Source: Acidobacteriota bacterium (GTDB taxonomy: Bacteria > Acidobacteriota > Holophagae > Thermotomaculales > Thermotomaculaceae). From it: DNA of 20,029 nucleotides. This document shows, piece after piece, positions 15,093 through 20,029 of this stretch. Each line of letters starts with the position of its first letter. Position 1 is the stretch's first letter. The stretch lies in assembly GCA_003650445.1 (NCBI GenBank), contig QMQE01000027.1, positions 1-20,029 of the forward strand, in the 5' to 3' direction. The notes beneath the pieces are model-generated. The model searched no databases. It saw only the letters and a program-made list of their open reading frames with translations, and was not told the DNA's origin. The translations under genes were made by a program, and so were the position numbers.

Positions 15093-16463
15093 CTAATGAC
15101 GGAAGTAAACTGCAATTCGGTTGCCGGAACTCCCGGCCTTCCCATTCTCCACCAGCTTAGTAACTCCCGGAATCCAGAGAATACGTTTACCTTTTTTCAA
15201 AACCGGCATCCAGTCCCGCTCAGCCTTTCCAAGCCCTGCTTTCTTCATAAAGTCACGTACATTTCGAATCTCCCGGCCATTCCGGATAAGATAATTCTTC
15301 TGCAAATCCACCGGCTCCAGGCGATAGGGAAAGGGAAACAATTCCTCGTCTACGATGAGTACATCATCGTCCACTGGAGAGTCAGATTCCGTTTCCAAGC
15401 GTGAAAAGAAAAATCTTTCCTGAAACCAGGAATTATAGTTCCCAATTTCATGTACTTCGATGGAAACTTCCGGCACTTTTTTCAGAAAATACATCCACCG
15501 GCTACTCCTCACAACCCGGATATCGGGCTCAATCTCCACAATCCCGAATCCCTGTCCCCGGAAAAAACGAGCAAGGCGGTTTACATTTTCCCGTGTCGCG
15601 AAGACAGTTGACCCAGCAATTTCTTCCAATAAAAAAAGGATTCCTTCCCGTCTTGACGATTCCGGCAATAACAAAAAAATATCCCTGTCCACTCGCAACC
15701 CGGAAGGGTCCCGCCCCATCCCCCCTGCCAGGAATTCCCGCAGTAAAAAACGGAGGGTTTTTAGTGCATTGATTGTATTTTCAGATAGTTGATTCCATTT
15801 TTTTAATGAATTCATGCCGAAAACTTCAGTCATTTTCGGCATAATCTCCCCCCGGACCCGATTTCGCAGGAATTTCGGATCACAGTTACTTCCATCCTCA
15901 ACAAATGCGATTCCGTTTTCTCTTAAACTGTCCCGGATCTCACTGCCCTGAAAGAAAATCAACGGGCGGATAATTTTCTCCCGAACCGGCTGAATCCCGG
16001 CAAGGCCCCGAAGGCCCGTCCCCCGGTGAATATTCATCAACATTGTTTCCACATGATCGCTGCCGGTGTGGCCGAGAGCAATCTTCGACGCCCCTGCCGC
16101 CATTGCCACTGCATTCAGAAACCGCTTCCTGCTGTCCCTTGCGGCCATTTCAATGGACTTTCCCGTCACTTCTGCCAGAACCCCCCGGGGAATTCGCCCC
16201 ACGTGGAAGGGAATAGCGTGTTTCCTGCACATTTCCCTGACAAAATCCATCTCCTCGTCAGCTTCCGGCCGTAAGCCATGGTTCAGATGCGCGACAATGA
16301 GCCGGATTCCCATGCTCTTTCCCATGGCAAGGAGTACATGAAACAACAATACAGAATCTGCACCACCGCTGACCCCTGCCACAACTATATCTCCCGGCTT
16401 CAGCATTTCTTTTTCTGAAACAAACCGACAGGCGGACTGAACCGCTTCAGAAAACGTCATCAC
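15093..16463 (-). CDS. tilS: tRNA(Ile)-lysidine synthetase
   Basis: This 456-residue protein is the ATP-dependent enzyme that attaches lysine to C34 of the CAU-anticodon tRNA-Ile, changing both its identity and its decoding to AUA; it is usually essential. The N-terminal PP-loop domain shows VSGGADSVLLFHVL (SGGADS at 32-37), IVAHLNHGLRPEADEEMDFV, the ALGHTGSDHVETMLMNIHRGTGLRGLAG region and a later RPL..F segment, then NCDPKFLRNRVRGEIMPKM. The C-terminal substrate-binding domain follows. The start is GTG (16461-16463) or the adjacent ATG (16458-16460); both sit behind GGGAGG within the end of ispE, with an overlap of 14-17 bp. The gene is followed after 74 bp by ftsH. Confidence 0.92.
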   Translation of the reverse strand: MMTFSEAVQSACRFVSEKEMLKPGDIVVAGVSGGADSVLLFHVLLAMGKSMGIRLIVAHLNHGLRPEADEEMDFVREMCRKHAIPFHVGRIPRGVLAEVTGKSIEMAARDSRKRFLNAVAMAAGASKIALGHTGSDHVETMLMNIHRGTGLRGLAGIQPVREKIIRPLIFFQGSEIRDSLRENGIAFVEDGSNCDPKFLRNRVRGEIMPKMTEVFGMNSLKKWNQLSENTINALKTLRFLLREFLAGGMGRDPSGLRVDRDIFLLLPESSRREGILFLLEEIAGSTVFATRENVNRLARFFRGQGFGIVEIEPDIRVVRSSRWMYFLKKVPEVSIEVHEIGNYNSWFQERFFFSRLETESDSPVDDDVLIVDEELFPFPYRLEPVDLQKNYLIRNGREIRNVRDFMKKAGLGKAERDWMPVLKKGKRILWIPGVTKLVENGKAGSSGNRIAVYFRH

Positions 16464-17295
16464 CCAGTGCCTCCCTGCGGGGAATGCTTTTCAGCTCCAT
16501 CCATTGCCATTCTTGTGGAAGTCTTAAACAAACGGCAGACAGCGGCCCGGGGCCATCCAGGACCAGGAATGTGGAACCGGAACCAGCCAACATAACCTCA
16601 AACCCGTCTTCCCGGATTTTCTGCATCACCCCAGCTACATCCTCAGACATGGCCGAGACCACCTGGTCAAAGGAATTCTCCCGGCTCTGAAGTAACACCT
16701 CCGGATTCTCGTGTCTTTTCACCAAAGAACAGGCCTTCGCCCTGTCCAGTAAATGATACATTTCCCCGGTCGGGAAAGAAAACTCCGGGAAAACCGCTAC
16801 AAAAGAGAAAGGGGCACAATCCGGCAGGGCTTCTACTACTTCGCCCCGGCCCGTTCCAAGAGCTGTCCCCCCAACAAGAAAAAATGGAACGTCGGAACCC
16901 AGCTCTGCGGCATGGGCCAGCAACTGGCTTTCAGAAAGAGGGTGGTTCAACAGCCGGTTCAACAAGCGAAGGGTTCCCGCAGCATCTGAACTCCCTCCTC
17001 CAAGGCCACCTCCGGCGGGGATTCGTTTCTCAATCTGAATGAAAACACCCCCGTCATATCCTGTAGAGCGAATTACCTTTTCAGCAGCCTTCCATGCGAG
17101 ATTTGACGCATCTGTTGGAATGGACGGATCCGACGAGGAAAGCTCAATCCCGGTTTTCTCAGTTAACCCGATGGCCACGGTATCATGCAGGTTAACACTT
17201 TGATAAATGGTAAGAATTTCGTGAAATCCGTCCCCCCGGAGTGACCCGACCCGTAGCAGGAGATTGATTTTCCCGAAACAGTTAATCTTTCGCAT
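16447..17295 (-). CDS. ispE: 4-diphosphocytidyl-2-C-methyl-D-erythritol kinase
   Basis: This GHMP-family kinase of about 282 residues phosphorylates CDP-methylerythritol in the MEP isoprenoid pathway. It has KINLLLRVGSLRGDGFHEI with the catalytic Lys near residue 9, the glycine-rich ATP loop PAGGGLGGGSSDAA (about 93-106), GSDVPFFLVGGTALGTGRGE with the catalytic Asp near 135, and the third motif LAGSGSTFLVL. The ATG at 17293-17295 is preferred to a TTG directly before it; it overlaps the end of the LolB-like gene, so coupling to upstream translation replaces a strong ribosome site. It is followed by tilS with another short overlap. Its presence shows use of the MEP rather than the mevalonate route. 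Confidence 0.94.
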   Translation of the reverse strand: MRKINCFGKINLLLRVGSLRGDGFHEILTIYQSVNLHDTVAIGLTEKTGIELSSSDPSIPTDASNLAWKAAEKVIRSTGYDGGVFIQIEKRIPAGGGLGGGSSDAAGTLRLLNRLLNHPLSESQLLAHAAELGSDVPFFLVGGTALGTGRGEVVEALPDCAPFSFVAVFPEFSFPTGEMYHLLDRAKACSLVKRHENPEVLLQSRENSFDQVVSAMSEDVAGVMQKIREDGFEVMLAGSGSTFLVLDGPGPLSAVCLRLPQEWQWMELKSIPRREALGDDVF

Positions 17296-17878
17296 CAATC
17301 TGCCTGTAATGTTGAGGAATTTTCAGGGAAAGCAGACTGCCTTTTCGTTTTTTTGCCGCGGACAACGGCGTCAAAAGAAGGTTTGAGCCATCATTGAACA
17401 GCACAACAATCCTGCGTTTCTCCGTTAGAATGAGCTTTCCCCAGGAAAAGGTTTGAGTCAACCCCTGCCCCTCAGTTAATCCACGTTTATAGAAGCCTGC
17501 AAGGGATGCAATATCGAGATGAAACGGAATCTCCGGCCCGAGAGAAAAGGGGGGGGTTTTGTCTGTAAGAACCGCTTTTGAGCGATAATCCACCACAGTC
17601 AAACTTTTCCCGTCAAAAAACACCGTGCTGACGGGGGAATTCATTGCGGTAAGAAGGTTCAACATGAAATTTCCCCGACTATCAGCTTGAAAGTACGCCC
17701 GAACTCCATGAATCGACTGGGCCCCGACTTTTCCCTCTACCCGAAAAAATGTGGATACAATTTGCCCGTTTTCTGCCGGATTCACATTTTCAACCGGTTT
17801 CCGGACACAGGAAACCGTCAGAATCAGGCAAAGACTACTGATCCAGAAAAGAAATCTTTTTTCTGAGAGATGCTTCAT
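17282..17878 (-). CDS. LolB-like outer-membrane lipoprotein (DUF4292-like)
   Basis: This 198-residue protein has a lipoprotein signal, with Lys and Arg residues then a hydrophobic core ending L-T-V-S-C24, the lipidation Cys. The mature part has alternating beta-strands (FFRVEGKVGAQSIHGVRAYF, GNFMLNLLTAMNSPVSTVFFDGKSLTVVDYRSKAVL) like the LolB/LolA half-barrel that accepts lipoproteins. Sequence similarity to true LolB is weak by eye, but the position between a TPR gene and ispE matches the tpr-lolB-ispE order of many Proteobacteria, which raises confidence. The ATG at 17876-17878 has GGAGG at five bases; it lies within the last 44 bp of the TPR gene. An alternative longer frame has no ribosome site and loses the signal peptide. 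Confidence 0.7.
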   Translation of the reverse strand: MKHLSEKRFLFWISSLCLILTVSCVRKPVENVNPAENGQIVSTFFRVEGKVGAQSIHGVRAYFQADSRGNFMLNLLTAMNSPVSTVFFDGKSLTVVDYRSKAVLTDKTPPFSLGPEIPFHLDIASLAGFYKRGLTEGQGLTQTFSWGKLILTEKRRIVVLFNDGSNLLLTPLSAAKKRKGSLLSLKIPQHYRQIDAKD

Positions 17879-19571
17879 CCACCCCTCCGTTATCGATGGC
17901 TTCAAGCCACAGTTCTCTGGCCTTGATAAAATTTCCCTTTCGGAAATAAACCTCGCCGAGATGCTGGCAGATTTCACCGTTTTCCGGGTTCTTTTCATAA
18001 GCAAATTTAAGGTTCTCCTCAGCATCATCCAGTTTATCAAGTAAAAGGTATGCGTATCCAAGTGTATCCCGATAAGTTGGACTATCAGGAACCAGTTTCA
18101 CTGCCTTCTTTGCCAATTCCAGTCCTTTTTTCAGGTTTCGGTTGTAAGTCAGCAAAGAATAGCTGTAATTGTTCATCAGTAAAGCATCTTTCGGATACGC
18201 TTTCAGCAGCTTCCTGTACAGAGAAATTACTGCGTCCTGTTTCCCGCTTCTATCATAGATGAATGCCAGGGGAACTCCTACCTCCCGGTTATCCGGCTCA
18301 ATTCCGTGGGCCTTTTTCAGTTGATAAAAGGCACGATCATAATCTTCCATGGCATAAAAAACCATTCCCCTGAAATAATACTTGAGAAAAGAAGATTTAC
18401 CATGAAGGCGTTTCCACAGGGGATTGGCAGACAGGTCTTTTCCCCTCAAAAGAGCTTCCACGGCCCGAATGGCGTCCTTCCTCCTATTATTCAGTACATC
18501 AATGTAAATAAGGTCACTTTGTAACCCGGTCGAATCGGGAAAATCCTGTTGCCCTTTCTTTGCAACAGAAAGTGCTTTCTTATAATTGCCGGAAGCAACA
18601 AGAACCTTCAGATAGTCCCGGAGTACTTCCAGCCTCACCTTGTTCCCCCACCCGCTCTTGTCGGCAGAAAGCGCACGCTCAAAAAAAGCCGCCGCCTTCT
18701 TGTATCGATGGCTGTGGCCAAGACAACTGGCCATGGAATAAAGGGACAAAGAAGTAGGATGTTTTCTGTATTTCTCCTTAAATATCTTGTTTACAGTTTT
18801 GCAATCCGATGCTGCAAGGGCCACAAACATATACTTGTCCCACTCTTTAAAGGAATCCGGGGCAACTTTAATTTGTTGTTGCATCAACTTCAATGCCTCT
18901 TTATAAAAACCGTGGGAAATCGCCTGATTTACAACGTGGCTTATAAAATCGGAGTTATCCAGATTTCCGTTGGCAAGCATTTTAATAGTTTTTCTCAGGC
19001 GATTGTTCAGACCTGAAGATTCATAAACATTCAACATCAGGGCAAGGAGCTGCGGTTGCCTGCGCATTTCAAGCGGGAATGATTCATAGAGTTTTGCCGC
19101 TTCTTCCGGCTTCTTCAAAACAGCTGCCATTTCCACAGCTTCTGAACCAGCCCGAGGATCTGAACATAACTGCCACCCCTTCAAGAGGTTTTCATAAGCC
19201 TTCTGCACAATGTCATCGGATGGCATCCCCGCCCTGTAAAGGCCATAATACAAGTCTCCCGTTGACACATAGAGCCGTCCGTCCTCAGGGAAATACCGGA
19301 TACCTTCCTCAAGAATTGAAATAGCTTTTTCCATTGTCCCCTGGTAGGCATAACAATCCGCCAGTTCCAGGTAAATTGACGGATTCCTGTAAAGCTGGCG
19401 TGCCTTCTCAAAGTGGGGAATTGCCTTTTCGCAATCTCCCTTTGAACTGAAATACACACCGACAAAAAACTCGGAAAGGGAAAGGTCTGCGGCAGACTGG
19501 CCGTCCCCCTTTGCCATTCCGGAAAGACTGAGGGCTATGAGTAAGTATCCGACAACAATCTTGCGCAGCAT
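17835..19571 (-). CDS. Exported multi-TPR protein upstream of the LolB-like gene
   Basis: This protein of about 578 residues has a Sec signal (MLRKIVVGYLLIALSLSGMA) followed by TPR helices along most of its length, for example SIYLELADCYAYQGTMEKAISILEEG near the N-terminus and TLGYAYLLLDKLDDAEENLKFAYEKNP near the C-terminus. No enzyme domain is visible. Similar large TPR proteins precede lolB and ispE in many Gram-negative bacteria; a role in envelope assembly or lipoprotein traffic is plausible but unproven. The start at 19569-19571 has GGAG six bases upstream. A longer frame to 19643 would translate the conserved 3' end of rnpB and is rejected. The 3' end overlaps the next gene by 44 bp, indicating one operon. 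Confidence 0.82.
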   Translation of the reverse strand: MLRKIVVGYLLIALSLSGMAKGDGQSAADLSLSEFFVGVYFSSKGDCEKAIPHFEKARQLYRNPSIYLELADCYAYQGTMEKAISILEEGIRYFPEDGRLYVSTGDLYYGLYRAGMPSDDIVQKAYENLLKGWQLCSDPRAGSEAVEMAAVLKKPEEAAKLYESFPLEMRRQPQLLALMLNVYESSGLNNRLRKTIKMLANGNLDNSDFISHVVNQAISHGFYKEALKLMQQQIKVAPDSFKEWDKYMFVALAASDCKTVNKIFKEKYRKHPTSLSLYSMASCLGHSHRYKKAAAFFERALSADKSGWGNKVRLEVLRDYLKVLVASGNYKKALSVAKKGQQDFPDSTGLQSDLIYIDVLNNRRKDAIRAVEALLRGKDLSANPLWKRLHGKSSFLKYYFRGMVFYAMEDYDRAFYQLKKAHGIEPDNREVGVPLAFIYDRSGKQDAVISLYRKLLKAYPKDALLMNNYSYSLLTYNRNLKKGLELAKKAVKLVPDSPTYRDTLGYAYLLLDKLDDAEENLKFAYEKNPENGEICQHLGEVYFRKGNFIKARELWLEAIDNGGVDEASLRKKISFLDQ

Positions 19572-19602
19572 CCATTTCTCCAATTCAGAAGTTTTAAAAA
19601 AT

Positions 19603-19935
19603 GGAAGAAAGGCTGTAAGCCGAATTCTGTCAAGAACTGCCATTCATCTGGGACTGCCATTACTGACAACCTCAAGCGGCCTACCCGGAAACTCAGGCGG
19701 ACAACCTTTAAACGTTTCCCTATTTGGCCTTGCTCCATGTGGGGTTTACCCTGCCCTGCCCATCGCTGGACAGGCGGTGAGCTCTTACCTCGCCATTTCA
19801 CCCTTACCGTTACCGGCGGTATATTTTCTGTGGCACTTTCCGTCGCCTCACGGCGCCCGGGCGTTACCCGGCACACTGTCCTTCGGAGTTCGGACTTTCC
19901 TCGGGCTCTCACCCGCGGCAGTTCGCCTTTCTTCC
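19603..19935 (-). ncRNA. rnpB: RNase P RNA, bacterial type A
   Basis: This catalytic RNA of about 333 nt cleaves the 5' leader from precursor tRNAs. The ends form a perfect 11-bp P1 helix (GGAAGAAAGGC at 19925-19935 read on the minus strand, pairing with 19603-19613). Universal landmarks are present in order: GAGGAAAGTCCG (19891-19902), the P15 loop with GGTAAACCC (19742-19750) that binds the tRNA CCA end, GGAGCAAGGCCAAATAGG, GATGAATGGC, and the 3' conserved AGAATTCGGCTTAC (19615-19628). Overall length and the P15-P17 region fit type A. Its 3' end is only 31 bp before the start of the TPR gene, and no strong stand-alone terminator separates them, though a six-T run follows P1. Confidence 0.96.
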
Positions 19936-19941
19936 GACGGA

Positions 19942-19950
19942 AGTATAACA
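19942..19950 (-). promoter_or_regulatory. Extended -10 promoter of rnpB
   Basis: On the minus strand TG-T-TATACT (19942-19950) is an extended -10 element. With normal spacing, transcription would begin at 19935, exactly the first base of the P1 helix. The -35 region is weak (CTGTCA at a 19-bp spacing). Confidence 0.7.
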
Positions 19951-20029
19951 CAGGAGGGAAGTGTTCTGACAGATTGAAAAGTGGTGAGTGATGGCGCGCC
20001 TCCGGCACTGTGATGGGTGATGGGTTAGG
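19951..20029. other. Right-edge non-coding stretch with GTGATGG copies
   Basis: Upstream of rnpB no gene is seen. GTGATGG occurs three times (19988-19994, 20010-20016 and 20017-20023, the last two in tandem), suggesting a short intergenic repeat that may continue beyond the window. Confidence 0.4.

Noticed and set aside
17835..19571. Repeats suggestive of a CRISPR array or low-complexity DNA in the TPR genes
   Set aside because: Periodicity is at the protein level (34-residue TPR units) and degenerate in DNA; no identical spaced repeats. No CRISPR, tRNA or insertion sequence was seen in the window.
19628..19633. TTGACA on the minus strand within the 3' end of rnpB as a promoter for the TPR gene
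   Set aside because: The bases belong to the conserved RNase P RNA 3' region and no -10 follows at proper spacing.
19535..20008. Frames on both strands through 19535-20008
   Set aside because: The region is occupied by RNase P RNA with all conserved blocks; apparent proteins are translations of that structural RNA.

Overview
The window looks like a chromosomal segment of a Gram-negative, probably anaerobic bacterium. An outer membrane is implied by a TonB-dependent receptor-type barrel with an Oar-like N-terminal module, a LolB-like lipoprotein and several Sec signal peptides. Anaerobic or respiratory-flexible life is suggested by an iron-sulfur indolepyruvate:ferredoxin oxidoreductase, an electron-transferring flavoprotein and a periplasmic octaheme cytochrome c. 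The mix of Oar-like receptor, carboxypeptidase-regulatory-like modules and TPR proteins is most reminiscent of Acidobacteriota (Holophagae/Aminicenantia-like). That assignment is inference from gene content only; a 16S or marker-gene tree would be needed.

Layout. Positions 1-308 hold no recognisable gene apart from a terminator. From 309 to 5495 (minus strand) lie two tandem paralogous exported TPR proteins and, upstream of them, a TonB-dependent-receptor-like outer-membrane protein. All three carry the same kind of N-terminal beta-sandwich module. From 5756 to 7003 (minus) is an octaheme cytochrome c resembling the hydroxylamine-oxidoreductase family. A 317-bp divergent control region (7004-7320) contains an FNR-type palindrome. 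It separates the cytochrome from a plus-strand operon iorA-iorB-Crp/Fnr regulator (7321-10373). A bidirectional terminator at about 10395-10422 ends that operon and the convergent etfB-etfA operon (minus, 10442-12196). From 12277 to 19571 (minus) is a compact housekeeping cluster, transcribed in the order TPR protein, LolB-like lipoprotein, ispE, tilS, ftsH, folP. Immediately upstream of it is the RNase P RNA gene rnpB (19603-19935, minus) with its own extended -10 promoter.

How the parts may work together. IorAB oxidises aryl (indole)pyruvates to acyl-CoA and reduces ferredoxin, and EtfAB carries electrons from acyl-CoA or other dehydrogenases, so the middle of the window is an electron-transfer and amino-acid catabolism neighbourhood. 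The regulator in the iorAB operon has no cysteine and so cannot carry an FNR-type cluster, but it keeps the Glu-x-x-Ser-Arg recognition-helix residues of FNR. The palindrome upstream of the octaheme cytochrome fits the half-site such a helix would read. This suggests that the regulator controls the cytochrome, possibly in response to a nitrogen oxide or redox signal.

Several starts were set by Shine-Dalgarno position rather than longest frame: the receptor at 5495, iorB at 9098, etfB at 12196, ftsH at 15018 (TTG), ispE at 17295, the LolB-like gene at 17878 and the long TPR gene at 19571. The last choice removes a false overlap with rnpB.
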